A stretch of DNA of 64,000 bases from VXRJ01 sp965246995 (GTDB lineage: Bacteria; Acidobacteriota; Vicinamibacteria; Vicinamibacterales; UBA8438): positions 434,001 through 498,000 of the forward strand of contig OZ252008.1 in assembly GCA_965246995.1 (NCBI GenBank). Direction: 5' to 3'. Made by a program: the position numbers and the translations under genes. Under the pieces are notes generated by a model. The model ran no database searches and was not told the origin of the DNA. It was given only the letters and a program-made list of their open reading frames with translations. Positions 17,700-26,630 of the stretch are shown here, piece after piece. The stretch's first letter is position 1. Each line of letters starts with the position of its first letter.

Positions 17700-17924
17700 A
17701 GCTGCGTGGCCCTGACGACACCGCGGTGTCTCAAACCGCACCACCGAATCGACCGGCTGGCGCGGACGCACCGCGCCGACGTAGTCCCTCACACGGCTGT
17801 AGCCACCGGGATAGCCCGCCGCGTGGACCTCGTCGAACGGCCGCATCGCCACGATAAGCGGACCGTCGGCCTGGACGCGCACCTGCTCGACGTACATCTG
17901 CGTGACACCCAGCAGCCGGCGCAT
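17700..17924 (-). pseudogene. Chimeric scrap: ISL3 transposase N-terminus joined to an IS21 IstA fragment
   Basis: From 17924 the frame starts MRRLLGVTQMYVEQVRV, the beginning of ISL3-type transposases, but after about 28 residues it becomes PFDEVHAAGYPGGYSRVRDY and VRPRQPVDSVVRFETP, an internal segment of IS21 IstA. The IstA part decays after RFETP. The fusion looks like a deletion between two elements. Confidence 0.55.
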
Positions 17925-18007
17925 TAGAGTGGTCACACGCACGGGGCTCTCCTCTTCGTTGGTCGTGGCGGAACACGCCAATGCCTGACCCGCTACGGAG
18001 GCACGGA

Positions 18008-18625
18008 ATGACACCGATGCGATGCGCGCCCAATCTGATCGCGATGGGCCTGCTCACCATGGGCCTTCTCCTCGCTCCCCAGGGCGCGTCGGCGCAGGAG
18101 ATGACCGTCCACGGCAGGGTGCTCTACAACCCCACGTTACCCGACTGTTGGCAGCTCGATCCGTGCATGGCGGACCTTGCGCTGACGGACCCGGAGGACT
18201 GGAGGCCACCGCTTTCGGCAGTGAACGTGGTGGCGCAGGGTACAGACCGGGTGGTGAAGACGGACCGCGACGGCTATTACGAGATTTCCGTGCCATCGCC
18301 CAACGGGTCCCTGATGTTCCTGGCTATCGGGCACAACCGCATCTCGGTCCCGGTTGAGGGACTCTCGAGGGTCGACGTTCAGTTGACGCCGACCCCGTTG
18401 CCGGTCATCGAGCGTCTGCTCGGCCTGATCATGCCGCGAATGGTCGAGGGGGAATTTCCCGACATCGATCGGCTGGCGGCGGACGCGGGAGTCAACCGCG
18501 AGACCGCCCGGGACATCCTGTGGCTCGTGATCGGCGACCGGCGCATGGGGGAGCACTACCCGGACGAGTACGTACCGGACTACGGGTTCGACGACCAGTC
18601 CCAACGGGTGGGAGGCACGCGGTGA
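18008..18625 (+). CDS. Secreted protein with carboxypeptidase-regulatory-like domain
   Basis: The ATG at 18008 is preceded by GGAGG (17997-18001) with 6-nt spacing. Residues 1-30 form a signal peptide ending near GASAQ. The mature part opens EMTVHGRVLYNP and has VVAQGTDRVVKTDRDGYYEI followed by a strand-rich block, the pattern of a carboxypeptidase-regulatory-like / CNA-B beta-sandwich; two cysteines (CWQLDPC) could form a disulfide. The C-terminal part contains a short helical region (RETARDILWLVIGDRRM). The gene overlaps the next by GTGA, so the two are translationally coupled and probably act together outside the cytoplasm. Confidence 0.7.
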   Translation: MTPMRCAPNLIAMGLLTMGLLLAPQGASAQEMTVHGRVLYNPTLPDCWQLDPCMADLALTDPEDWRPPLSAVNVVAQGTDRVVKTDRDGYYEISVPSPNGSLMFLAIGHNRISVPVEGLSRVDVQLTPTPLPVIERLLGLIMPRMVEGEFPDIDRLAADAGVNRETARDILWLVIGDRRMGEHYPDEYVPDYGFDDQSQRVGGTR

Positions 18626-20502
18626 GACAGCACTTGATCACGCGGTGGTTCCTCGCGTGGGTCAGCGCGTTCGTCGCGTGGGGCGCCCTCGCGCCGCCCC
18701 AGCCGCTGCACGCCCAGAGAGTCACGCTCCGTGCGGAGACTCCGATGGTGGCCCCCGAGTGGGCGTTGCTGGAGCGCGAGCTGCTGCGCTCGGGTTCGAT
18801 CGCCATGGAGCGCTTTGCCGAGCGCTACTTCGACGAGCGGGGCTATCTGCTCGCCGATCTGCGCTGGGGCATGAACGACGGCCCGGACGACGCCATCGAG
18901 AACATCAACCGATGGCCGGAGATGTACGCGCTGGGCGGCTCCGCCCGGATCATGGAGCTGACCAAGAGGATCTACGACGGCCACGTGCGGCAGTTCAGCG
19001 AGGCACGGACCGAGTTCGTGCCCTTCGCCACCGATGGGATGTACTTCAAGGAGTTTCCGACCCATGCGGACTGGATGCACAACGCCGAAGGCATCCAGGT
19101 GTTCAACAACATGGGCCTGATGGATCCCTACGATCCCGTGTACGAGCAGCGCGTCCGCCGCTTCGCCGGTTTCTACATGAACGAGGACCCGGGTGCGCCC
19201 AACTACGATCCGGTCCACAAGCTGATCCGTTCGATGTGGAACGGGAGCCGGGGCCCCCTCATGCGATTCACGACGGCGGTGGACTGGGTGGGTGACCCCA
19301 GCGAAATCAGGAACCGCTACGGCGCCGGGCACGGTGAGCAGAGCTACGAGGAGATGCTCTTCCATTACAAGGACTACTACATGTCGGTCGGGGATCATCC
19401 CCTGAACCTTCTCACCACCAACCTGGCGATAAACGCGTACGTGCTCACGGGTGAGGACAAGTACCGGGACTGGCTGCTGGAATACGTGGATGCCTGGGCT
19501 GATCGCGCGGATGCGAATGGCGGCATGATTCCCAGCAATGTCGGCCTGGACGGGACGATCGGCGGTGGCGCGGACGGGAAGTGGTACGGCGGCGCCTACG
19601 GCTGGAGCTTCACGATCGAGAGCCAGAATCCGCCGGGCGCGAGGATGGAGGACCGGGAACGCACGCGCTGGCCCTTCCCGGGCTTCATGAACGCGTACGT
19701 GCTTACGGGCGACGAGCGCTACCTGGACGTGTGGCGAAGGCAGGACGATATCATCGTCGCCGCGGGAGAGATGCGGGATGGTGTGCTTTACACACCGCGC
19801 ATGTACGGCAACCCGAACTGGGCTCGCGAAGGGTTCAACGACAACCCCGTCTGGTACAGCTTCCGGCCGCGCGAGCAGGAAAACATGCTGGAGATGTACT
19901 GGCTGTCGTGGAAGCCGGAGGACCGCGCGCGCATCACGTCCAACGCCTGGATCGACTATCTCGAGGGCAAGAAGCCGGGCTATCCGGAAGACGCACTGCG
20001 CAACGGACTCGCCGATGTGCACCGGCGCGTGCGCATGGCGGTCGAGGATCCGACGACACCGGACACGAGGCTCGTGGACGACCCTATGGCGATGAACCCC
20101 ATCCAGGCGGACACGATGACGTCGCTTTACCGGCTCATGGTTGGCGGCATCTACGTGGACCGACGCGCGGTGGTCGCCCACACGCGCCTGCGCTACTTCG
20201 ACGCCGAGCAGCGCCGTCCCGGCGTCCCGGAGGACGTGGCCGCCCTCGTGGAGCGGATGAGCGACGATCGACTGACACTTTCACTGGTGAATGTCAGCCC
20301 GGTCGAGTCGCGCACCCTCGTCATTCAGGGCGGCTCGTTCGGCGAGCACCAGATCGTCGCAGTGACGCAAGAGGGCGTCCGCACCCGGGTCGCCGACTCG
20401 TCCTTCCAAGTCGTGCTCGCGCCCGGTTCGGGCACTACGCTCGAGATCGAGCAACGCCGCTACGTCAACAAGCCGAGCTACGAGTTTCCGTGGAACCCTT
20501 GA
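18622..20502 (+). CDS. Secreted ~626-residue protein, probable alpha/alpha-toroid fold, function unknown
   Basis: The GTG at 18622 is used because GGAGG (18611-18615) lies 6 nt upstream and the start overlaps the previous stop; it gives a signal peptide of ~32 residues ending LHAQ. The long middle part has helix pairs with aromatic loops (LADLRWGMNDGPDDAIENIN, LLTTNLAINAYVLTGEDKYR, WYGGAYGWSFTIESQNPPG), repeated 'NAYVLTGDxxYLD' motifs and a strand-rich C-terminus (DDRLTLSLVNVSPVESRTLV). This layout is that of alpha/alpha-barrel carbohydrate-active or related enzymes, but no defined glycoside-hydrolase family signature is recognised, so substrate is unknown. Confidence 0.6.
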   Translation: MRQHLITRWFLAWVSAFVAWGALAPPQPLHAQRVTLRAETPMVAPEWALLERELLRSGSIAMERFAERYFDERGYLLADLRWGMNDGPDDAIENINRWPEMYALGGSARIMELTKRIYDGHVRQFSEARTEFVPFATDGMYFKEFPTHADWMHNAEGIQVFNNMGLMDPYDPVYEQRVRRFAGFYMNEDPGAPNYDPVHKLIRSMWNGSRGPLMRFTTAVDWVGDPSEIRNRYGAGHGEQSYEEMLFHYKDYYMSVGDHPLNLLTTNLAINAYVLTGEDKYRDWLLEYVDAWADRADANGGMIPSNVGLDGTIGGGADGKWYGGAYGWSFTIESQNPPGARMEDRERTRWPFPGFMNAYVLTGDERYLDVWRRQDDIIVAAGEMRDGVLYTPRMYGNPNWAREGFNDNPVWYSFRPREQENMLEMYWLSWKPEDRARITSNAWIDYLEGKKPGYPEDALRNGLADVHRRVRMAVEDPTTPDTRLVDDPMAMNPIQADTMTSLYRLMVGGIYVDRRAVVAHTRLRYFDAEQRRPGVPEDVAALVERMSDDRLTLSLVNVSPVESRTLVIQGGSFGEHQIVAVTQEGVRTRVADSSFQVVLAPGSGTTLEIEQRRYVNKPSYEFPWNP

Positions 20503-20520
20503 ACGCCGCTTGCGCCTAGG

Positions 20521-20781
20521 AGCCCAGCAGACGTCAGCCGGACGGGCAGGGTCACGTCCTGTCGGAGAAGACGCGTTTGCGGACCGCTTCCCAGGGCACC
20601 GAACGCTCCTCGGCAGGACCTCGTCCAGTGCCGCCAAGCGGTCACGAATCAGCTCCCGCTGCCAGTCGGAGACAGGAATATCTCCCGGCGCCAGACTGTC
20701 CCAGAGCTCGACGACAAGCTCGACGCGCTCCTGTGCTGGAAGATTGAGTGCCTCTCTCTGGATCTCGGACTTGCCCGACAT
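20521..20781 (-). pseudogene. Addiction-module antitoxin, frameshifted, with the first codons of a ParE/RelE toxin
   Basis: From the ATG at 20781 the frame gives SEIQREALNLPAQERVELVV and WQRELIRDRLAALDE, the start of the TIGR02574-type 'addiction module component' family. Near 20612 the frame breaks; in the next frame the expected ending ERSVPWEAVRKRVFSDRT follows with TGA at 20552-20554. A GTG overlapping that stop begins VTLPVRLTSA, the start of a ParE toxin, which is cut off at about 20521 beside the secreted-protein gene. The last 51 bp recur at 47874-47924. Confidence 0.65.
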
Positions 20782-21058
20782 GGTCTCAGCATATCCTGCG
20801 GTGGGTGAATGACCGTCGACACTGGATGTCCAGGTGCAGCAGCTCGACTCGTGGGGGCGGTTCTGGCATTCTGATGGATGTCCACTCGGTCCTCTGGGAT
20901 GAAACCTTGGCTTTGTTCACCATCAGTTTCTCCCGTCAGAGTCGAGTGGTGTCGAAAGGTCACAGTTAGATTCAGGTGGCCCGAGACCGGGAAGCAGAAT
21001 CCGCGGTGAGGCGACCCACTGGACGTGTGTGCGGCTGACAAGAAGGTGCAACCTCTAG

Positions 21059-21216
21059 GAGTCCGTGGTGAAACCCCTGCTACATTCGAGCGGCGATGCA
21101 TCCCGCCTGAACGGCGTTGCTCCTCGGTCTCATACGGCCAATATGCTCCCTCGTCGCGCCTTGTCAGGCGAGCGCCTCACCGCTCTCGGTGCTACGCGGG
21201 GTTTCACCACGGGCTC
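21059..21216. mobile_element. 158-bp MITE-like element flanked by CTAG
   Basis: Both ends begin GAG[T/C]CCGTGGTGAAACCCC (about 19 bp, one mismatch) in inverted orientation and are flanked by CTAG at 21055-21058 and 21217-21220. The interior holds no open frame. The right CTAG is shared with the IS1380 copy that follows. Size, inverted ends and target duplication fit a non-autonomous derivative of a CTAG-targeting insertion sequence. Confidence 0.6.
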
Positions 21217-21220
21217 CTAG

Positions 21221-22941
21221 CCCGGATAATTCAGGAAGGGTCCGATTACGGTAGAAAAAAAGAGCCTCCGCGTGGTATAAATGGCTTGTTCACAGACATT
21301 TACCCACCACGAAGGCCCTTACGTGACGATCAATACGATACCACAGACTGTCCTCTTTCCGGATCTCTTCGACAAGCCCCTCGTCGCGACGTTCGACCGC
21401 CAGCACGCGAGTTCCGATGGCGGCGCCGTCCTGCTCAAGGCGGCGGAGCGCGTGTATGGGTTGGTGGCGGGTTTCGCCCGGTGTCTGGTGGACCGACGGG
21501 AGCCCGGGAAGATCCGGCACACGCTGGCGGAGTTGCTCGGACAGCGGATCTTCGGCATTGCCTGCGGTCATCCCGATGGCAACGACGCCAACCATCTCGC
21601 CGACGACCCGATCCACAAGCTGCTGCTCGGGCGGGACCCGGTCGCCGGCGAGGCGTTGGCCTCGCAGCCGACGATCTCTCGGTTCGAGAACGGTGTCGGC
21701 CGGTCCGCCCTCTACGAGCTGGCGCGCGAGCTGGCGATGCGGGTCATCGAGCGGCATCAGCGCCGGCTGGACGGGCGGGCGCGGCGGATCACGATCGACC
21801 TGGATCCGACCGACGACGCGACGCACGGCGCCCAGCAGCTCACCTTCTTCAACGGGCACTACGATCGCTGGTGCTACCTGCCGTTGCTGGCGTTTCTGAC
21901 CTTCGACCAGGAACGCGAACAGTATCTGTGCGCGGCGGTGCTGCGGCCCGGCAATGTGCCGGCCACCCGCGGGACCGTGGGCGTGTTGTGCCGGCTGCTG
22001 CCCCTGCTGCGGCAGGCCTTTCCCCAGGCGCGGTTTCTCGTCCGGCTCGACGGGGGCTTTGCGACACCGGAGATCTTCGACTTCCTGGATGCCGAGCCGC
22101 GGCTCGACTACGTGGTGGCCATGGCCAGGAACGCCGTGTTGCAGCGCCACGCCGAGCCCGCCCTGCTCGTGGCGCAGGCCCAGAGCGCGGCCAGCGGCCA
22201 GACCGCGCAGGTCTACGCCGACACCCGTTATCGGGCCCGCACGTGGGACCGCGACCGCCGCGTCGTGATCAAGGCCGAGGTCGTCCGGCTCGGCGACCGC
22301 GCCCCGCGCGACAACCCGCGCTTCGTCGTGACCAATCTGCGCCAGACGCCGCGCTTCCTCTATGAACGGATCTACTGCGCCCGCGGCGACATCGAGAACC
22401 GCATCAAGGAACTGCTCGATGGCCTGCAGATCGACCGCACGAGCTGCTGTCGCTTCTGGGCCAATCAACTGCGCGTGCTGCTCACCGCCGCCGCCTACGT
22501 GCTGATGCAAGAACTCCGGCTGCGCGCGGCGCGCACCGCCTGTGCCCGCGCCCAGGTGACGTGGCTGCGCGACCGGCTCCTCAAATTGGGGGCGCACGTC
22601 GTCGGCTCGGTCCGCCGCGTGGTCCTGCACCTGCCGACCGCCACACCGGACCTCCACGCCTGGCGGCACATCGCGCTGGCACTCGGCGCCCGCCCCGGAT
22701 AGACCCCAGACAGCGCCCGTCAGCCGCGCATACACGCATCCCAACGGCGAACCGAGCCCGCCCATGGCGAAGCCGTCCCTGGACGGCCCCATACCCAGGC
22801 CGTCCGCACCGACAATCAGTGTCCATCCCGCCAGCGCCCGACGGCAGCGACGCCCGGCGCGCCCGGTGCGCCCGGTGCGCCCGGTGCGCGACAATTACAC
22901 CGTCCGCGCGGCCGACTTGGAGCCTTCACGAATAATGCAGG
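21221..22941 (+). mobile_element. IS1380-family element, copy 2, with CTAG target duplication
   Basis: Left end CCCGGATAATTCAGGAAGG and right end CCTTCACGAATAATGCAGG are imperfect inverted repeats, flanked by CTAG at 21217-21220 and 22942-22945. It is almost identical over ~1.6 kb to copy 3 at 53579-55282. The right flank is the interior of an otherwise unknown gene (22946-23119). Confidence 0.88.
21281..22702 (+). CDS. IS1380-family transposase (copy 2)
   Basis: A 473-residue transposase; the functional start may be the GTG inside ...GPYVTINTIP, since the first codons overlap the element's leader. Family blocks are VATFDRQHASSDGGAVLLKA, RRITIDLDPTDDATHGAQQL, FLVRLDGGFATPEIFDF and YCARGDIENRIKELLDGLQI. 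The C-terminus TWLRDRLLKLGAHVVGSVRR is intact, unlike in copy 3. Confidence 0.93.
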   Translation: MACSQTFTHHEGPYVTINTIPQTVLFPDLFDKPLVATFDRQHASSDGGAVLLKAAERVYGLVAGFARCLVDRREPGKIRHTLAELLGQRIFGIACGHPDGNDANHLADDPIHKLLLGRDPVAGEALASQPTISRFENGVGRSALYELARELAMRVIERHQRRLDGRARRITIDLDPTDDATHGAQQLTFFNGHYDRWCYLPLLAFLTFDQEREQYLCAAVLRPGNVPATRGTVGVLCRLLPLLRQAFPQARFLVRLDGGFATPEIFDFLDAEPRLDYVVAMARNAVLQRHAEPALLVAQAQSAASGQTAQVYADTRYRARTWDRDRRVVIKAEVVRLGDRAPRDNPRFVVTNLRQTPRFLYERIYCARGDIENRIKELLDGLQIDRTSCCRFWANQLRVLLTAAAYVLMQELRLRAARTACARAQVTWLRDRLLKLGAHVVGSVRRVVLHLPTATPDLHAWRHIALALGARPG

Positions 22942-22945
22942 CTAG

Positions 22946-23119
22946 ACAGCAGACAACCTGAGCCTGATCTGCCCGTACATTCGGGCGGAACAGGTGGAGG
23001 ATCTGCTTGGCCATCTTCGCGCCTTCCTCATGGGAGCGTCAGAGCCTGAGGCACTGCGCCGCCTCTTGCAGCTCGGCGCCGAGAACGGGCTCGGACGAGC
23101 GAACTTCTTGAACGTCTGA
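22946..23119 (+). pseudogene. C-terminal fragment of a gene cut by IS1380, directly upstream of the DNA methyltransferase
   Basis: An open frame runs from the right edge of IS1380 copy 2 to TGA at 23117-23119 and reads LSLICPYIRAEQVEDLLGHL, MGASEPEALRRLLQLGAENG, RANFLNV. There is no start codon with a ribosome site. It ends 5 bp before the methyltransferase ATG, so the two genes were probably co-transcribed; a restriction or accessory partner is possible but not shown. Confidence 0.45.
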
Positions 23120-23124
23120 AGCGT

Positions 23125-24024
23125 ATGGGCACGGAGACAGAGTTCCGCAACACGTTGCACGGCGCGGAGACCGTGATCTACCGCCGTGATTGCGTTGAGG
23201 GAATGCGTGAACTGATGGAGCCGGAGTCCGTTGACGTCGTTGTGACGTCACCTCCCTATAATCTGGGTATCGCGTACCGATCCTATGACGATATGTTGCC
23301 GCGGGCGGATTACCTTAACTGGATCGCGGACTGGGGTGATGCTGTCCAACGGGTGTTGAGTCGCGGCGGTTCGTTGTTCTTGAACGTCGCGGGCAAGCCT
23401 TCCGACCCTTGGGGTCCATTCGAGGTTCTCGAACGTCTCAGGGAGCGATTCGTTCTGCAGAACACTATCCACTGGATCAAGTCGATAGCCATTGATGCTG
23501 ACGTCGTCGGCGTCGCTAGCGCCATCACCGGCAATGTGGCCATCGGGCACTACAAGCCCATCAACAGTAAGCGGTACGTGAACGACTGCCACGAGTACAT
23601 CTTTCACCTGACAAAGTCCGGTGACGTGGAGTTGGATCGACGCGCGATCGGGGTCGAGTACCAGGACAAGTCCAACATCGCCAGATGGGCAACTGCCAAG
23701 AACGACCTGCGGTGCCGTGGTAATACATGGTTCGTACCCTACCGGACCATTCAGAGTCGTGACGAGGAAAGGCCCCACCCCGCCACATTTCCGGTCAGGA
23801 TCCCGATGATGTGCACTCGTCTACATGGGGTCCAACGGGTGAGGCGAGTCATGGATCCGTTCTTGGGCCTCGGGCACAGTGCGCTGGCGTGCAAGGCATT
23901 GGGGCTCCCCTTTGTGGGCTTCGAGTTGGATGCTGACTATTTCTCGGAGGCGCGTCGTCTGATTGAGACGTTCAATCCGGCATCGATGGACATGCACCGG
24001 TCGAACCAGTTGCCGCTGTTCTAG
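23125..24024 (+). CDS. Site-specific DNA methyltransferase, beta class (N4-cytosine or N6-adenine)
   Basis: A 299-residue protein with the catalytic motif IV near the N-terminus (VVVTSPPYNLGIAYRSYDDM) and the AdoMet-binding motif I near the C-terminus (VMDPFLGLGHSALACKALGL, then FVGFELDADYF). This order, IV before I with the recognition region between, is the beta class. SPPY is more common in N4-cytosine enzymes, but N6-adenine beta enzymes can carry it too. The start ATG at 23125 follows the stop of a truncated upstream gene by 5 bp. No intact cognate endonuclease is visible, so it is an orphan at present, at the left edge of the type I locus. Confidence 0.88.
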   Translation: MGTETEFRNTLHGAETVIYRRDCVEGMRELMEPESVDVVVTSPPYNLGIAYRSYDDMLPRADYLNWIADWGDAVQRVLSRGGSLFLNVAGKPSDPWGPFEVLERLRERFVLQNTIHWIKSIAIDADVVGVASAITGNVAIGHYKPINSKRYVNDCHEYIFHLTKSGDVELDRRAIGVEYQDKSNIARWATAKNDLRCRGNTWFVPYRTIQSRDEERPHPATFPVRIPMMCTRLHGVQRVRRVMDPFLGLGHSALACKALGLPFVGFELDADYFSEARRLIETFNPASMDMHRSNQLPLF

Positions 24025-24145
24025 TCGTGGTCCGCTGGTTCCAAGACCGATTTGAACGACCGCGACCAAAGATGCCGGCGAGAGCCGGGACCAGTTGCAC
24101 TGCTCGGGGCCACCGACAGAGTGCTACAGTCGGCGCGGACTAACC

Positions 24146-26257
24146 ATGAACCACAGCCAGATCGTCAGCTTCATCTGGGGCGTGGCTGACCTGATCCGCG
24201 ACACCTTCAAGCGCAGCAAGTACCAAGATGTAATCCTGCCGCTCACAGTGCTGCGCCGGCTCGACTGCGTGCTGGCCCCCACCAAGCGGAAGGTGCTGGC
24301 GGTTCAGGCCCGGTTCAAGGGCAAGCTCGACAACCCGGACGGGCAACTGCAGCGCGCCTCGGGGTTCGCCTTCTACAACACGTCGCGCTACGACTTCGAG
24401 AAGCTGCTCGCCGACGCCCCCCACATCGCCCAGAACCTGCGCAACTACATCGCCGGGTTCAGCCCGAACATGCGCGAGGTGCTGGAGAAGTTCGACTTCG
24501 ATAACACCATCGCGAAGCTCGACGAGGCGGGCCTGCTGTTCCAGGTCATGCAGCGGTTCGCTGATCCGAAGGTGAATCTCCACCCGGAGACGGTCGACAA
24601 CGCCACGATGGGCACGATCTTCGAGGAGCTCATCCGGAAGTTCAACGAGGCGCTGAACGAGAACCCGGGCGAGCACTTCACCCCGCGCGATGTCGTCCAT
24701 CTCATGGTCGATCTGCTGCTGGCGGGCGACGAGGAACGGCTGCGCACGAAAGGGGTCGTGCTGAGCGTCTACGACCCGTGCTGCGGCTCGGGCGGCATGC
24801 TCACCATCGCCAAGGAACACATAGCGGTCGGCGAGACGCGCGAGGGAGAGAGCCGCGGCGACGCTGTAAACGTCGATGCCGACACCCACCTGTTCGGCCA
24901 GGAGGTGAACCCGGAGACGTTCGCCATCTGCAAGTCGGATCTCTTCATGAAGTCGGCGGATGGCCGTGACGCGGACAACATCCTGTTCGGGAGCACGCTC
25001 TCGAACGATCGGCATGCCCGCGCGACCTTCGACTACATGATCGCCAATCCGCCCTACGGCAAGGACTGGAAGCGTGACCAGGATGCCGTGCGGACCGAGC
25101 ATGATCGGGGCGCCGCCGGTCGCTTCGCGCCGGGCCTGCCGCGGATCAGCGATGGCCAGCTTCTGTTCCTGCTGCATATGCTGGCGCACGTCAAGGAGCC
25201 GGCCCAGGGTGGCTCGCGGGTCGCGATCATCATGAACGGCTCGCCGCTCTTCACCGGCGACGCCGGTAGCGGCGAGAGCGAGATTCGGCGCTGGATCCTC
25301 GAGAACGACCTGCTCGAAGCGCTGATCGCACTGCCTGAGCAGCTCTTCTACAACACGGGCATCGCGACCTACGTCTGGGTGCTCACGAACCGGAAACGGC
25401 CTGAGCGTCGCGGCAAGGTCCAGCTCATCGACGCCACGTCGTTCTGGGTCCTGCTGCGCAAGAGCCTCGGCGCCAAGCGCCGCGATGTACCGTTCGAGCG
25501 GAAGGAGGACATCCTCCGGCTGATGGCCGACTTCGAGGACGGTGCGACCTGCAGGGTCGAGCAGGACGGCGAGGAGCGCGAGGTCGTCGTCAGCCGCGTC
25601 TACCCGACGACGCATTTCGGCTTCCGCAAGATCACCGTCGAACGGCCGCTCAGGCTCGATTTCCAGGCCAGCCCGGAGCGGATCGCGCGGCTCGACGACC
25701 AGCGCGCCTTCGCCAACCTCGCCGTGTCGCGCAAGAAGGGCGCCGCCGGGGCCAAGGACGAGGCGGCGGGCCGCAAGCAGCAGGCCGCGATCCGGGCCCT
25801 GCTCGGGAGTTTGCCGGACGAGTCTTTCCTGGACCGGGCGCTCTTCGAGGGCGAGCTTGCGCAGGCTGCTCGAAGAGAAGAGCTCAAGCTGGCCGCGCCC
25901 GTCCGGAAGGTCATCCTCTCCGCCCTGTCCGAGCGCAACGACGAAGCGCAGATCTGCCGCGACCGGGAAGACCGCCCCGAACCCGACCCTGAGCTCCGCG
26001 ACACCGAGAACGTGCCCCTCCGGGAGGACGTCGAGTCGTTCTTCGAGCGCGAGGTGAAGCCCCACGTCCCGGATGCCTGGATCGACGCAAACCGCCGGGA
26101 TCCGCAGGACGGGGAGGTTGGGCTGGTGGGCTACGAGATCAACTTCAACCGGTACTTCTACGAGTACCGCCCGCCCCGCCCGCTGGAGGAGATCGAGGCC
26201 GACATCCAGCAGGTGGAAAAGGAGATCATGGCCATGCTCCGAGAGGTGGCGGGCTGA
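24146..26257 (+). CDS. hsdM: Type I restriction-modification methyltransferase subunit
   Basis: A ~703-residue N6-adenine methyltransferase from the ATG at 24146 (MNHSQIVSFIWGVADLIRDT). It has the helical N-terminal domain, motif I VYDPCCGSGGMLTIAKEH, motif IV YMIANPPYGKDWKRD, and the NTGIATYVWVLTNRK block typical of HsdM. The C-terminal ~150 residues (REDVESFFEREVKPHVPDAW, EINFNRYFYEYRPPR) are the extension seen in the longer HsdM subfamily that pairs with SNF2-like HsdR proteins. It is the first gene of the interleaved locus and is followed, 82 bp later, by higBA rather than by hsdS. Confidence 0.95.
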   Translation: MNHSQIVSFIWGVADLIRDTFKRSKYQDVILPLTVLRRLDCVLAPTKRKVLAVQARFKGKLDNPDGQLQRASGFAFYNTSRYDFEKLLADAPHIAQNLRNYIAGFSPNMREVLEKFDFDNTIAKLDEAGLLFQVMQRFADPKVNLHPETVDNATMGTIFEELIRKFNEALNENPGEHFTPRDVVHLMVDLLLAGDEERLRTKGVVLSVYDPCCGSGGMLTIAKEHIAVGETREGESRGDAVNVDADTHLFGQEVNPETFAICKSDLFMKSADGRDADNILFGSTLSNDRHARATFDYMIANPPYGKDWKRDQDAVRTEHDRGAAGRFAPGLPRISDGQLLFLLHMLAHVKEPAQGGSRVAIIMNGSPLFTGDAGSGESEIRRWILENDLLEALIALPEQLFYNTGIATYVWVLTNRKRPERRGKVQLIDATSFWVLLRKSLGAKRRDVPFERKEDILRLMADFEDGATCRVEQDGEEREVVVSRVYPTTHFGFRKITVERPLRLDFQASPERIARLDDQRAFANLAVSRKKGAAGAKDEAAGRKQQAAIRALLGSLPDESFLDRALFEGELAQAARREELKLAAPVRKVILSALSERNDEAQICRDREDRPEPDPELRDTENVPLREDVESFFEREVKPHVPDAWIDANRRDPQDGEVGLVGYEINFNRYFYEYRPPRPLEEIEADIQQVEKEIMAMLREVAG

Positions 26258-26316
26258 TGACCTCTGGGACCTACAGGCGACGGCCGGACGGACGTTGTGT
26301 TGCTCCGCGAAGTGAT

Positions 26317-26327
26317 CGGTATTACCG
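26317..26327. promoter_or_regulatory. Short dyad CGGTA-T-TACCG upstream of higB
   Basis: An 11-bp inverted repeat ends 12 bp before the higB start. HigA antitoxins bind short dyads in their own promoters; the match is small, so chance is possible. Confidence 0.35.
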
Positions 26328-26339
26328 TACGCTTGAGAG

Positions 26340-26630
26340 ATGATCGTTCGTTCGGTCCGTCACCGGGGACTGCACCGTCTGCTCGAGGACGACACTCCCC
26401 GGTTTCTGCCACCGGAACTGGCAGGCCGGGTGCGCAGGATCTTGACGGTCTTGCTCCTGGTGGAGGACATCGACGACTTGATCGCCAACGCGCCGAGCGG
26501 TTGGCGAGTGCATCGGCTCTCCGGGGACCGACGGGGCGAATGGAGCGTGTCTGTCTCAGGCAACTGGCGAATCACCTTCGAGGAAGTAGACGGCTGCATC
26601 GAACGCTTGCACTTGGAGGACTACCACTAA
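26340..26630 (+). CDS. higB: HigB-type (RelE fold) toxin
   Basis: A 96-residue RelE/HigB mRNA interferase with the ending GNWRITFEEVDGCIERLHLE DYH, very close to the HigB consensus (xNxxRixFxW...DxxxxDYH). The middle 'GWRVHRLSGDRRGEWSVSVS' supplies the substrate-contacting strand. It precedes its antitoxin (toxin-first order, as usual for hig) and overlaps it by one base (TAATG). It lies inside the type I locus between hsdM and abiE genes, so its loss would be coupled with loss of the methyltransferase. Confidence 0.9.
   Translation: MIVRSVRHRGLHRLLEDDTPRFLPPELAGRVRRILTVLLLVEDIDDLIANAPSGWRVHRLSGDRRGEWSVSVSGNWRITFEEVDGCIERLHLEDYH

Noticed and set aside
18580..20181. 533-codon minus-strand frame opposite the secreted protein
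   Set aside because: His/Arg/Val-rich composition typical of antisense shadows in GC-rich genes; no start signal or motif.
24140..26065. Long minus-strand frame opposite hsdM
   Set aside because: It is the mirror of a GC-rich coding frame; the plus-strand product has all HsdM motifs and the mirror has none.
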